A DNA stretch of 64,000 nucleotides from Pseudarthrobacter sp. NamB4 (GTDB lineage: Bacteria; Actinomycetota; Actinomycetes; Actinomycetales; Micrococcaceae): the NCBI RefSeq assembly GCF_005796185.1, contig NZ_VAHM01000001.1:124001-188000 (forward strand), given 5' to 3'. How positions within the stretch are numbered: the stretch's first letter is position 1; each line of letters begins with the position of its first letter. Below the pieces are notes generated by a model. The model searched no databases. It was not told the DNA's origin and saw only the letters and a program-made list of their open reading frames with translations. Shown in pieces: positions 36,252-46,481 of the stretch. Made by a program: the position numbers and the translations under genes.

Positions 36252-37184
36252 ATGTCCACACCCACGAAGAAGCCCGGTACCGCGGCGGGCAAGCGGTCGC
36301 GACTTTACTGGGGGGTTCCTGCCGTCCTGGCAGGGCTGGTCCTCGTGGTGCTGGTCGCCAAGTGGCTGATGGGCCTGCCCGCCATGGCATCCTTCGTGGC
36401 GGACTATCCGGGCCACTCGGAGCTTCCGGACAACGCGCCTGTGGGTTTTCCTGCCTGGCTGGGCTGGCAGCACTTCCTGAACGCGTTCTTCCTGCTGCTG
36501 ATTGTCCGCACCGGGTGGCAGGTGCGGACAACCACGCGGCCCAGCGGGCACTGGACCCGGAATAACAAGGGCATGATCAAGACGAAGAACGCGCCCACAA
36601 AGATCACCCTTGAGCTGTGGTTCCACCTGACGCTGGATGCCCTGTGGATCCTCAACGGACTGATTTTCGCAGTCCTGCTGTTTGCCACCGGGCAGTGGAT
36701 GCGAATCGTTCCCACCAGTTGGGATGTCTTCCCCAACGCCCTCTCAGCAGCCCTGCAGTACGCATCCCTTGACTGGCCCACCGAGAACGGCTGGATCAAC
36801 TACAACGCGCTCCAGCTGCTTTCCTACTTCGTGACGGTTTTCATCGCCGCGCCGCTGGCCTTCATCACCGGTTTGCGCATGTCCGGTGCATGGCCCAAGA
36901 AGGCGGCAGGGCTTAACAGGGCCTTCCCCATTGAATGGGCGCGCGCCGTCCACTTCCCGGTGATGATCTACTTCGTGGCTTTCACTGTGGTGCACGTATT
37001 CCTGGTGCTCGCCACGGGGGCCCTGCGCAACCTCAACCATATGTACGGCGCACGGGATGACGACGGCTGGTTCGGCTTCTGGGTCTTCCTGGCCTCTGTT
37101 GCTGTGATGGTGGCTGCCTGGTTCCTGGCCCGCCCGCTCTTCCTGCGCCCCATTGCTTCCTTGATGGGCAAGGTCACCCGCTAG
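36252..37184 (+). CDS. Cytochrome b/b561-like integral membrane protein
   Basis: The 310-residue protein has about six hydrophobic helices and conserved membrane histidines that could bind two hemes: QHFLNAFF (helix 2), LWFHLTLDALW, and the pair ARAVHFPVMIYF and TVVHVFLVL. This matches the cytochrome b/b6 N-terminal type found as membrane anchors of molybdopterin oxidoreductases or hydrogenases. No catalytic partner lies next to it: upstream are tRNAs and downstream is the convergent photolyase, six bases away. The ATG at 36252 follows GAGAGGA; the open frame extends to 36219. The electron partner is unknown. Confidence 0.82.
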   Translation: MSTPTKKPGTAAGKRSRLYWGVPAVLAGLVLVVLVAKWLMGLPAMASFVADYPGHSELPDNAPVGFPAWLGWQHFLNAFFLLLIVRTGWQVRTTTRPSGHWTRNNKGMIKTKNAPTKITLELWFHLTLDALWILNGLIFAVLLFATGQWMRIVPTSWDVFPNALSAALQYASLDWPTENGWINYNALQLLSYFVTVFIAAPLAFITGLRMSGAWPKKAAGLNRAFPIEWARAVHFPVMIYFVAFTVVHVFLVLATGALRNLNHMYGARDDDGWFGFWVFLASVAVMVAAWFLARPLFLRPIASLMGKVTR

Positions 37185-37190
37185 CTCCAG

Positions 37191-38618
37191 CTAGCCGTCC
37201 TTGAGCTTCTGGTAAGCCGCCAGCGCGCGTTCCCGCGACCCGGCCAGTTCCACCAGGGGCCTGGGGTAGCCGTCCGTCTCTGCGGTCCACGGTTCGTGGA
37301 TGTCCTTGCCTGATAGGCCTTTCAGTTCAGGTATGAAGGCGCGCAGGTAGCTGCCGTCGGCGTCGAACTTCCTGCTCTGCGTCACCGGGTTAAAGATCCG
37401 GTAGTACGGTGAGGCATCTGCGCCGGAACCTGCCACCCATTGCCAGTTCGCGGGGTTGTTGGCCCCATCCGCGTCCACCAGGGTGTCCCAGAACCATTCC
37501 TCCCCAACCCGCCAGTCGGTCAGGAGGTTCTTGACCAGGAAGGATGCTGCGGCCATCCGCACGCGGTTGTGCATCCACCCTGTCTGCCAGAGCTGGCGCA
37601 TTCCGGCGTCCACCAACGGGTAGCCGGTCTTGCCTTGCTGCCAGGCGGCAAGTTCCTTGGCGCTCAGGGATCCCCACTGGAAGTTGTCGAAGGCGGAGCG
37701 GAAGTTGCGCGTGGCCAGGTCCGGGTTGTGGTATAGAAGGTGCCAGTTGAACTCGCGCCAGCCCAGCTCGGAACGGAAAGTTCCGACATCGGCCGGCACC
37801 TTCCGGGGAAACCGGCGGCGGATTTCCTGCCAGACCCGGAACGGGCTGACCTCACCGAAACGCAGGTGTGGTGACAGCCGGCTGGTTCCTTCGGTGCCCG
37901 GAGTGTTCCTGCCGGTGGCGTAATCCTCGATCGGGCCGTCCATGAAGTCTTCAAGCCGACGGAGCGCGCCTTCCTCGCCGGGTTCCCAGGTGGCGGCGAG
38001 CCCTCCGCTCCAGTCGGGGGAGGAGGGCAACAGCTTCCAGCTGCTGAGGGCGTCACTGGCCGGGAGGCCACGTTGTGGGGCTGCCGGTCGTGGCAGGGTG
38101 GAGGAGGTGTCCAGGGGCTTACGGATCTCACCGGACGCGAGGCAGGCCCGCCAGAACGGCGAGTAAACCTTGTACGGTCCTCCGGCGCCGGTGCGGATGG
38201 TCCAGGGCTCAAAAAGGAGGTTGGCCTGGAAGCTGGAGGCCTCGATTCCGTTCCCGAGGGCCCAGTTTTTTATGGCGGCGTCGACAGTGCGCTCCGGCAA
38301 CCCGTACCGGCGGTTCCAGAAGAGGTGCCCGGCATCGGTTTCAGCCGCCAGTTCCGCGATCACCACGTCGGCTGGTCCGCGGCGCAGGAGCAGCCGTGAG
38401 CCCCTGGCCTCAAGCGAAGCGCCCAGTGCAGCCAGGGAGTGATGCAGCCACCACCTGGTGGCTCCTCCCAGCGGCCGGATTCCTTCGGACTCTTCATCAA
38501 GGATGTAGACGACGGTCAGCGGCAGGCCGAGGGCTGCGGCTTCGGCCAGTGCCGGGTTGTCGTCCAAGCGAAGATCGTCGCGGAGCCAGACCAGGGACGT
38601 CTTAGTGGGGGGAGCCAT
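37191..38618 (-). CDS. phrB: Deoxyribodipyrimidine photolyase
   Basis: It repairs UV-induced cyclobutane pyrimidine dimers using light and FAD. The 475-residue protein has the N-terminal antenna domain (VWLRDDLRLDDNPAL at about residues 10-24) and the FAD/DNA-binding domain, with TSRLSPHLRFGEVSP, WREFNWHLLYHNP, TGWMHNRVRMAAASFL and the WQWVAGSGADASPYYRIFNP region that lines the dimer pocket. It has full length and no defects. The antenna chromophore cannot be predicted with confidence. It is convergent with the cytochrome b-like gene and lies downstream of pspA, with a hairpin between them. Confidence 0.95.
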   Translation of the reverse strand: MAPPTKTSLVWLRDDLRLDDNPALAEAAALGLPLTVVYILDEESEGIRPLGGATRWWLHHSLAALGASLEARGSRLLLRRGPADVVIAELAAETDAGHLFWNRRYGLPERTVDAAIKNWALGNGIEASSFQANLLFEPWTIRTGAGGPYKVYSPFWRACLASGEIRKPLDTSSTLPRPAAPQRGLPASDALSSWKLLPSSPDWSGGLAATWEPGEEGALRRLEDFMDGPIEDYATGRNTPGTEGTSRLSPHLRFGEVSPFRVWQEIRRRFPRKVPADVGTFRSELGWREFNWHLLYHNPDLATRNFRSAFDNFQWGSLSAKELAAWQQGKTGYPLVDAGMRQLWQTGWMHNRVRMAAASFLVKNLLTDWRVGEEWFWDTLVDADGANNPANWQWVAGSGADASPYYRIFNPVTQSRKFDADGSYLRAFIPELKGLSGKDIHEPWTAETDGYPRPLVELAGSRERALAAYQKLKDG

Positions 38619-38646
38619 GCCTCCACGCTACACATCGGGAGAACGC

Positions 38647-38679
38647 GTGAGGGCCAGGACGTCCGGTCCTGGCCCTCAC
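38647..38679 (-). terminator. Hairpin between pspA and the photolyase gene, probable terminator
   Basis: A 14-bp perfect stem, GTGAGGGCCAGGAC (38647-38660) with its complement (38666-38679), and a 5-base loop lie 11 bp downstream of the pspA stop on the minus strand. The U-tract is poor, so termination may be partial. Confidence 0.6.
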
Positions 38680-38689
38680 TTGTGTGTAG

Positions 38690-39481
38690 TTACAGCTTGT
38701 CGAAGTCGGCTTCTTCCACTGTGGACGCGGAGCCGAGAGTTTCGGATGCGCCAATAGCGGGCTTTGACGAATTACCTGACTTCAGCGCGGCCAGGCGGGC
38801 TTCGATTTCCACCTGCTCACCAAGGTCCTCCAACTGGTTGAACTGGGCGTCCAGGCTTGAGGCTGCCAGTTCCTGCTGGCCGCGGACCTTTGCTTCCTCG
38901 CGGCGGATCTTCTCCTCGAAACGTCCCACCTCGCTGGTGGGGTCCAGGATGTCGATGCTCTTGATGGCGTCATGGACCTGGGACTGCGCTGCTGCGGTCT
39001 TGGACCGGGCCACCAGTTCATTACGCTTGCTGGTCAGCTGGTTCAGCTTGTTCTTCATCTGGTCAAGGCCGGTCTTGAGCTTATCAACCACCTCGCGCTG
39101 GGAGTTGATGGCCGGTTCGGCGCCCTTGGCCTCGTTCTCAGCAGCCATCTGGCGCTGCAGGGCCACCTTGGCGAGGTTGTCGAATTTCTCGGCGTCCACC
39201 ACGTCGCCGCTGGCGCGGAATTCATCGGCTTTACGGGAAGCAGCAAGTGCCTTGTTGCCCCAGTCGCGGGCGTTCTTCACGTCCTCGTTGTAGTCATCCT
39301 CAAGCATCCGGAGGTTGCCAATGGTCTGCGCGACGGCGGATTCAGCTTCGGCGATGTTGTTGGTGTAGTCCCGGACCATTTGGTCCAGCATCTTCTGGGG
39401 ATCTTCAGCGTTGTCCAGCAAGGAGTTGATATTCGCCTTTGCCAGCTGCGCGATCCGGCCGAAAATGGACTGCTTAACCAT
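38690..39481 (-). CDS. pspA: PspA/IM30 family phage-shock protein
   Basis: PspA proteins are ESCRT-III-like coiled-coil proteins that coat stressed membranes. The 263-residue product is predicted almost entirely helical, with KQSIFGRIAQLAKANINSLL at the N-terminus (amphipathic membrane-binding helix), DPQKMLDQMVRDYTNNIAEA next, and long heptad-like stretches from about 30 to 220. A 25-residue acidic tail ends the protein. It lies about 105 bp downstream of the TPM-domain gene in the same orientation, and beyond that an HtrA protease is divergent. This suggests a membrane-stress unit. Confidence 0.93.
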   Translation of the reverse strand: MVKQSIFGRIAQLAKANINSLLDNAEDPQKMLDQMVRDYTNNIAEAESAVAQTIGNLRMLEDDYNEDVKNARDWGNKALAASRKADEFRASGDVVDAEKFDNLAKVALQRQMAAENEAKGAEPAINSQREVVDKLKTGLDQMKNKLNQLTSKRNELVARSKTAAAQSQVHDAIKSIDILDPTSEVGRFEEKIRREEAKVRGQQELAASSLDAQFNQLEDLGEQVEIEARLAALKSGNSSKPAIGASETLGSASTVEEADFDKL

Positions 39482-39586
39482 GGTGTTACCCTTTCGTCCT
39501 GCTCTGTGGTGACCACTGAAATCAGTGAACAGTTGTGGTACTGCCGTGTGCCTGCCCGCCGAATTGAAGGACAGGGCCCTGGAAAC

Positions 39587-41626
39587 CTAGAAGTCGCCGC
39601 CTCCGCCGGAGTCTCCACCCCAGCCGCCGAAATCGCCGCCGCCGAAGTCGCCGCCGCCCCAGCCGCCGCCGTCGCTGTGACCGCCGCCCCAGCCGGCATG
39701 TCCGCCGCCATTGAGAATCGAGTTGATGAGGATGCCGCCCAGGATGGCACCGCCCAACCCACCGCCGCCGCCTCCGCCGAACATGCCGCCGCGGCCGTAG
39801 CCCTGGTTTGCGTAGCCGCCGAAGTGGTCCACATCAGCCTGGGCCAACTGGGCTGCCTGTGCCGCGAGAGCGTGGGCCTGCTGGGCGTAGGTAAGTGCCG
39901 TCACGGGATCGGTGCGTGAGATGGACAGTGCGTAGTCCAGATTCCGCTGCGACTCTGCCAGCCGGGTACGCGCCTCGGTTCCCACGCCGCCTCGCCGGGC
40001 AGTGATGTAGTCGGAGGTGGCGCTGATCTGTGCCTGTGCGGACATGATGGTCTGCTGCAGCGATGCCTGTGCCCGGCGGGACTGTTCCTGTTGGTCCCTG
40101 ATGCCGGTGAGGGCCTGGTCCAGCGACTGGTGTGCTGTTTCCACCCGCTGCAGAGTGGCGATGGGATCGATCTTTCCGCCCTGGATTTCCGACTTGACCT
40201 GGGCCAGGGCCGCTTCCACTCCTGCCACCGGCCCGGCAAGCTCCGGGTGGGCGCCCGACTGGATCATGGCCCGTGCCTGCGCAAGGTCCTGGGAGGTGTC
40301 CACGACCGCGGAGTCGAGGCGGGTGCGCGCCTCATCCAGGTTGGACGAGACTTTGGCGATCGCATCCAGGAGGACGTTGGTCTGATGGAGGCTCTCTTCG
40401 GCGGCCCGGACGGCCACCGCTGCCAGGCTGCCTTCGCCCTCGCTGAGCTTCTGCTGCGCGGTGGCGGTGGCGTTCTGCACGAAGGCCAGGCGCTCCTTGG
40501 CCTGCAGGATATTGTCCGAAACCTGCACCAGGGCGCTCTCGGCATACTTGGAGCGCAGGTTGGCGAGGGAGTCCTCAGCGCTGGTAATTTTTGCATCAGC
40601 CTCGCGGGCTCCGGTATTGACGGTTGCCAGTGCCTGCGGAGCGTTCTTCTCAAGTTCGCGCAGGGAGTCGAAATCGGCCTTCTGTTCCTGGAGGGAGGCC
40701 AGCGCGGCCTCGGACCGGCGGATGATCTCCCCGAACCAGGCCCGCTGCTGCTCTTCAGTGTCAGGAATGTGGTCGTCCAGCTGCTGCTGCAGCTTGAAGG
40801 ACTCGCTCAGGTGGGCTTTGGCTTCATCCAGCGCCTTGGTGAAGTTTCCGACGGCGGAGTCGCCGTACTGTGCCTGGGCGAACATCAGTTCCTGCTCGCT
40901 GGACTTGATGGCGTCGTCCGCCTCGATCAGGAGTGAGCCGCTCTTACGGCGCAGTTCCTCGATGCTGAGCGAGGCCAGGGGATCCACCTGGCCCTCCTGC
41001 TGCCCAAAGCCGGCGGTAGGCTGCTGTCCGGCTGCCTTCCTGCGCTTGTTCCGGAGGTACAGGTAAGCACCCGCGCCACCAGCCGCCACGACACCGGCAC
41101 CCACCAGGACTGCCGCCCCGGCACCGTCACCGGGAACGTTGCCGCTTCCGCCGCCCGCAGCATCACCGATGGCAGCTGCAGCGTTGATCGCCGCCTGCGC
41201 ATAGTCCTCGTTGGCGAGTTGCGGACCAATGGCCTTGCTCTTGATGTTTTCGAGCTGGGCATTGGTGATCTTGCTGCCACCCTTGTTCAGGGTGTACTGG
41301 CGTGTTTCCGTGGCAATGGCAAAGACCAAGGCATTGGAACCCAGACCGGCCTTCTCGGCTACGGCATCCGTCCATGCTTCACGGTCTGCGGGGTTTTCAA
41401 ACCTCTTGACCGTAACGACATGCAGCACGGTGGCATGCTCGGTTCCCAGCTTCTTGATGGCTTCCTGGACCTCGCCCTTTTGGGAGCCGAGGACGCCAGC
41501 GGAATCAACGATTTTGGTGGCCGGATCCAAGGTGACCGGAGGCTCCGCCCATGCCGCGCCAGCGGGCACCGCCAGCAGGCCGGTAAGGCCGATCACGGCG
41601 AGGATACGTATGAACTTTGACCGCAT
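39587..41626 (-). CDS. TPM-domain membrane protein with coiled coil and Gly-rich tail
   Basis: The 679-residue protein has a signal peptide (about 1-27), an extracytoplasmic TPM domain (about 30-165) with KIVDSAGVLGSQKGEVQEAI and VVTVKRFENPADREAWT, and a membrane helix near 183-203 followed by the basic YLRNKRRKAAG. A long helical coiled-coil part follows (about 225-590). The last 75 residues are mostly Gly, Trp, Asp and Ser. TPM proteins were described in photosystem II repair and as phosphatases; the bacterial role is unclear. The ATG at 41626 has GAAGGGT eight bases upstream. PspA follows in the same direction. The coiled coil may interact with PspA, which is an inference. Confidence 0.85.
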   Translation of the reverse strand: MRSKFIRILAVIGLTGLLAVPAGAAWAEPPVTLDPATKIVDSAGVLGSQKGEVQEAIKKLGTEHATVLHVVTVKRFENPADREAWTDAVAEKAGLGSNALVFAIATETRQYTLNKGGSKITNAQLENIKSKAIGPQLANEDYAQAAINAAAAIGDAAGGGSGNVPGDGAGAAVLVGAGVVAAGGAGAYLYLRNKRRKAAGQQPTAGFGQQEGQVDPLASLSIEELRRKSGSLLIEADDAIKSSEQELMFAQAQYGDSAVGNFTKALDEAKAHLSESFKLQQQLDDHIPDTEEQQRAWFGEIIRRSEAALASLQEQKADFDSLRELEKNAPQALATVNTGAREADAKITSAEDSLANLRSKYAESALVQVSDNILQAKERLAFVQNATATAQQKLSEGEGSLAAVAVRAAEESLHQTNVLLDAIAKVSSNLDEARTRLDSAVVDTSQDLAQARAMIQSGAHPELAGPVAGVEAALAQVKSEIQGGKIDPIATLQRVETAHQSLDQALTGIRDQQEQSRRAQASLQQTIMSAQAQISATSDYITARRGGVGTEARTRLAESQRNLDYALSISRTDPVTALTYAQQAHALAAQAAQLAQADVDHFGGYANQGYGRGGMFGGGGGGGLGGAILGGILINSILNGGGHAGWGGGHSDGGGWGGGDFGGGDFGGWGGDSGGGGDF

Positions 41627-41939
41627 GTGCAAACCCTTCAGCACGCCTGACACCGATTCGGGACGAATCAGTCGTCTCAGAATCCAACAGCGCCCCCACG
41701 CTTGGTGTGAAGCCGCAGGTCGCTGTGGCAATCCATCTTGATTCTATGGTGCACCCCACAACCCGTCCATCGAGTGGAATATGCCAGAAGCGAAACGCTT
41801 TTAGGGGCCAAAACGAAGGTGGCAGCAGGGGGGCTTGATCAAGGCAGCGGCAGGTCTTCAGCAAGCTCTCAGCAAACATCCGAGCTTGTTCCAGCCGGGG
41901 AGTTCATAGTTAAAGCAGACAAGGATGAAAGGAAGTCCC
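41627..41939. other. Divergent intergenic region between the TPM-domain and HtrA genes
   Basis: These 313 bases must contain promoters in both directions. A small inverted repeat GATTC-GGGAC-GAATC lies at about 41655-41669 near the TPM start. TTGTTC (41886-41891) and TAGTTA (41907-41912), spaced 15 bases apart, lie about 30 bp before the HtrA start and may be a weak promoter. The AT content is higher than in the flanking genes. No gene or RNA was recognised. Confidence 0.4.
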
Positions 41940-43586
<1,647 letters not shown>

Positions 43587-43614
43587 CGGTTCTCCCTCTC
43601 CAGCCCAGGGCAGG

Positions 43615-43657
43615 ACGACGGCGGCGTCCCCGCAGAAGGCGGGAGCGTCGCCGTCGT
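43615..43657 (+). terminator. Two-part hairpin after the HtrA gene, possible terminator
   Basis: ACGACGGCGGCG (43615-43626) pairs with CGTCGCCGTCGT (43646-43657) with one G-U pair, and CCCGC/GCGGG forms an inner helix. There is no clear T-run, so this is a weak prediction. Confidence 0.45.
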
Positions 43658-43848
43658 TGCCTCCGGCAGGGCCTGCCGTGGAACTTCAAACCGGGCCCTG
43701 ACACAGGCGTTAACGGAAGAGGGCACAGCGGGGCGTCTATGTGATTAGCTAGGACCTACCCGTATGCCGGGGCATTCCGCGGCCATGACCTCACCCGGCT
43801 GGCTGTCCACAAGCATGGAAGGCTGCTGTAAATACAGTGGAAGATACA

Positions 43849-44649
43849 TTGAAGATCGTCGTCCTGGTCAAGCATGTACCGGACGCCCAGTTTGACCGCC
43901 ACCTCAACGGTGAGGGCTACACCACTGACCGCAACGAGAGCATCCTGTCAGAGCTTGACGAGTACGCGCTCGAGGCCGCGCTGCAGCTGGCCGAAGCCCG
44001 CGGCGGAGCCAAGGCAGGCAACCAGGTCATCGCGCTGAGCATGGGCCCCTCGGGCGCCGTCAACGCCATCAAGAAGGCGCTTCAGATTGGTGCCACGGAG
44101 GGCGTTCACCTCACCGACGATGCCCTGGCCGGCTCGGACGCCGCTGCTACCTCCCTGGCGTTGGCAGCAGCGATCAGGCACCTGGGCAGCGACGCCCCCG
44201 TGGACCTGGTCATCACAGGCATGGCGTCAACGGACGGTGAAACGTCGCTGGTTCCGGCGCAGCTGGCGGAACGGCTGGGCCTGCCCCAGGTCACCTTCGC
44301 CTCGTCGCTGCAGGTGGAGGGCGGCCGGCTCACCGCGCGCCGGGACGCGGACCTGTCCTCGGAGACAGTTGAGGCGCCGCTGCCGGCTGTCGTGTCCGTG
44401 ACGGACCAGATCAACGAGCCCAGGTACCCCAACTTCAAAGGCATTATCGCCGCCAAGCGCAAGAGCATCACCACACTCTCGCTCGCCGACATCGGCGTGC
44501 AGCCTGCCCAGGTGGGTTTCTCAGGCTCCTGGACCAGCATCCTGGCTGCAGAGGAACGTCCGCCGCGCACCGCCGGCACCATCATCACCGACGAAGGCGA
44601 CGCCGGCATCAAGCTTGTCGACTTCCTGGCCGCCCAGAAGCTGCTCTGA
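43849..44649 (+). CDS. etfB: Electron transfer flavoprotein, beta subunit
   Basis: It is the AMP-binding subunit of the ETF heterodimer that collects electrons from acyl-CoA and other dehydrogenases. With the TTG start at 43849 the protein has 266 residues and begins KIVVLVKHVPDAQ, as in the family; GGAAG lies six bases before that TTG. A GTG four codons upstream (43837) is the alternative. The conserved segment DEYALEAALQLAE and the late signature ending in EPRYPNFKGIIAAKRK are present. It is followed 14 bp later by etfA. The pair lies near the cysteine desulfurase and mnmA, as fixA/fixB do in M. tuberculosis. Confidence 0.94.
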   Translation: MKIVVLVKHVPDAQFDRHLNGEGYTTDRNESILSELDEYALEAALQLAEARGGAKAGNQVIALSMGPSGAVNAIKKALQIGATEGVHLTDDALAGSDAAATSLALAAAIRHLGSDAPVDLVITGMASTDGETSLVPAQLAERLGLPQVTFASSLQVEGGRLTARRDADLSSETVEAPLPAVVSVTDQINEPRYPNFKGIIAAKRKSITTLSLADIGVQPAQVGFSGSWTSILAAEERPPRTAGTIITDEGDAGIKLVDFLAAQKLL

Positions 44650-44663
44650 GAGGGACCACAGAC

Positions 44664-45617
44664 ATGGCAAAAGTACTTGTATTCATTGACAACCCCGGCG
44701 ATGCGCTCAAGAAGAGCAGCCTTGAGCTGCTCACCCTGGGCCGCTCACTCGGTGAGACCGTGGTAGCCCTGAACGGCAAGCTGCACGACGACGTCGCGGC
44801 CGCCTTTGCGGAGTACGGCGTCGGCACCGTGCTGCTCCCCTCGGCGGAGGACCTCGACGACTTCCTCGTCGCCCCCAAGGCGGCCTACGTTGCTGCCGCA
44901 GCTGAGCAGGCCGGGGCCGGAGTCGTCCTGCTGGACAATTCCCCCGAGGGCAAAGAGATCGCCGCCCGCGTGGGCATCCGCCTGAATGCCGGCGTCATCA
45001 CCGACGTCGTGGCAGTGGATGCGAACGGTACCGCCCACAAAGCGGTCCTGGCCGGCTCGTACAACACGTCCTGCAAGGCCACTACTCCCGTAAGCGTGTT
45101 GACGTTGAAGGCCAACAACGTAACCCCCGAACCGGCTGCCGCGCCCACCTCACCGGAAACCGTGACGGTTGAGGTTCCCGCCGGCAGCACGGCCGCTGCC
45201 GCCCGGATCACCGCACGGGAGCAGAAGGTCGCCAGCGGCCGGCCGGATCTCACTGACGCCCGCATCGTGGTGGCCGGCGGACGCGGACTTGACGGAGACT
45301 TCACCCCGGTGGAGGAACTTGCCGACGCGCTGGGAGCAGCCGTGGGTGCTTCCCGTGCAGCCACGGACGCCGGGTGGATCAGCCACGATGCGCAGGTGGG
45401 ACAGACCGGAAAGACTGTGTCGCCCCAGCTCTACATTTCCGCAGGCATCTCCGGCGCGATCCAGCAGAAGGCCGGCATGCAGACGGCAAAGGTGATTGTC
45501 GCAGTGAACAAAGACGCTGAATCGCCCGTTTTCGAGATCGCGGACTTCGGTATTGTGGGTGACCTTTTCGATGTGCTCCCACAGGCCACAGCCGAGATCA
45601 AGAAGCGGAAAGGCTGA
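44664..45617 (+). CDS. etfA: Electron transfer flavoprotein, alpha subunit
   Basis: It is the FAD-binding subunit of ETF. The 317-residue protein has an N-terminal ETF domain (VLVFIDNPGDALKKSSLELL) and the C-terminal FAD domain. That domain contains IVVAGGRGLDGDFTPVEELA, GQTGKTVSPQLYISAGISGA and a VNKDAESPVFEIADFGIVGD stretch that contact the isoalloxazine and ADP parts. It has full length. The ATG at 44664 follows AGAGGGA. It is cotranscribed with etfB; the deacetylase gene begins three bases after its stop and may be in the same operon. Confidence 0.95.
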   Translation: MAKVLVFIDNPGDALKKSSLELLTLGRSLGETVVALNGKLHDDVAAAFAEYGVGTVLLPSAEDLDDFLVAPKAAYVAAAAEQAGAGVVLLDNSPEGKEIAARVGIRLNAGVITDVVAVDANGTAHKAVLAGSYNTSCKATTPVSVLTLKANNVTPEPAAAPTSPETVTVEVPAGSTAAAARITAREQKVASGRPDLTDARIVVAGGRGLDGDFTPVEELADALGAAVGASRAATDAGWISHDAQVGQTGKTVSPQLYISAGISGAIQQKAGMQTAKVIVAVNKDAESPVFEIADFGIVGDLFDVLPQATAEIKKRKG

Positions 45618-45620
45618 TTT

Positions 45621-46400
45621 TTGACTGCCCTTCCTGAGCAGCCACGGAGCCCGTTCAACCCGGACGTACACCGGGTTGGGCGGGTGCTCTGTTTTGCGGC
45701 ACACCCCGATGACGTCGACTTCGCTGCAGCGGGCACCATCGCTGCCTGGACAGCCGCCGGTGTCGACGTCAGCTATTGCATCATGACCGATGGCGACGCC
45801 GGAGGCTTCGACCCGGCGCACCGGGCCAACATCATCGCCATGCGGGACGCCGAACAGCGTCGCGCAGCCGAGCTCGTCGGGGTCACCGATATCCACTACC
45901 TCCACCAGCGCGACGGGTACCTGGAACCTTCGCACGAGGTGATGCAGGGAGTCGTTAAGCTGATCCGCGAAATCCGGCCCGACGTCGTGCTTTCCATGCA
46001 CCCGGAACGGAACTGGAATCGGATACAGAAGAGCCACCCGGACCATCTGGCGGTGGGGGAGGCGGTGACGCGGGCCGTATACCCCGCCCTGGAAAACCCC
46101 TTCGCCTACCCGGAACTTGCCGCGGCCGGGCTTGAGGCCTACAAGCTGCCCTGGCTGTGGCTCTACGCCGGGCCGGAGGAACGGGAAAACCACTTCGTGG
46201 ATGTCTCCGCGCACGTGGAAGCCAAGCTGCGCGCCATTCATGTCCACGTCAGCCAGCACCCGGACGTGGAAGCCATGGAGAAAACGGTCCGCCAGGGCAT
46301 GCGGATCAACGCCGCCAGGGCCGGCTTCCCCGAAGGCAGCAGTGCCGAAGCCTTCCACGTTGTGGCCGTCAACGGGCCGGGAACCATCGCAGGGTTCTAG
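45621..46400 (+). CDS. PIG-L family N-acetylglucosaminyl deacetylase-like hydrolase
   Basis: The 259-residue protein has the PIG-L zinc site: AHPDDVDF (His28, Asp30, Asp31) near the N-terminus and SHPDHLAVGEAV with a third His. The family includes the mycothiol enzymes MshB and Mca and other deacetylases. This protein lacks the longer insertions of MshB as I know them, so I keep the family name. The start is a TTG at 45621, three bases after etfA, so it may be translated with ETF. It ends at a bidirectional terminator facing rskA. Substrate unknown. Confidence 0.85.
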   Translation: MTALPEQPRSPFNPDVHRVGRVLCFAAHPDDVDFAAAGTIAAWTAAGVDVSYCIMTDGDAGGFDPAHRANIIAMRDAEQRRAAELVGVTDIHYLHQRDGYLEPSHEVMQGVVKLIREIRPDVVLSMHPERNWNRIQKSHPDHLAVGEAVTRAVYPALENPFAYPELAAAGLEAYKLPWLWLYAGPEERENHFVDVSAHVEAKLRAIHVHVSQHPDVEAMEKTVRQGMRINAARAGFPEGSSAEAFHVVAVNGPGTIAGF

Positions 46401-46419
46401 CCTGTTCGTCAAAGCCAGA

Positions 46420-46458
46420 GCGCCCCGCCCCGGTCCTTGACGGACCGGAGCGGGGCGC
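46420..46458. terminator. GC-rich hairpin between convergent PIG-L and rskA genes
   Basis: GCGCCCCGC (46420-46428) pairs with GCGGGGCGC (46450-46458), and CCGGTCC (46430-46436) pairs with GGACCGG (46442-46448), giving one long hairpin with a TTGAC loop. TTGT follows on the plus strand. Termination of both genes is likely. Confidence 0.75.
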
Positions 46459-46481
46459 CGTTGTATTCCTGTTGCTGCCGC

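Noticed and set aside
39590-39790. Tandem DNA repeat or second CRISPR-like element in the GCC/CCG-rich stretch
   Set aside because: It encodes the Gly-rich tail of the TPM-domain protein, which explains the periodicity.
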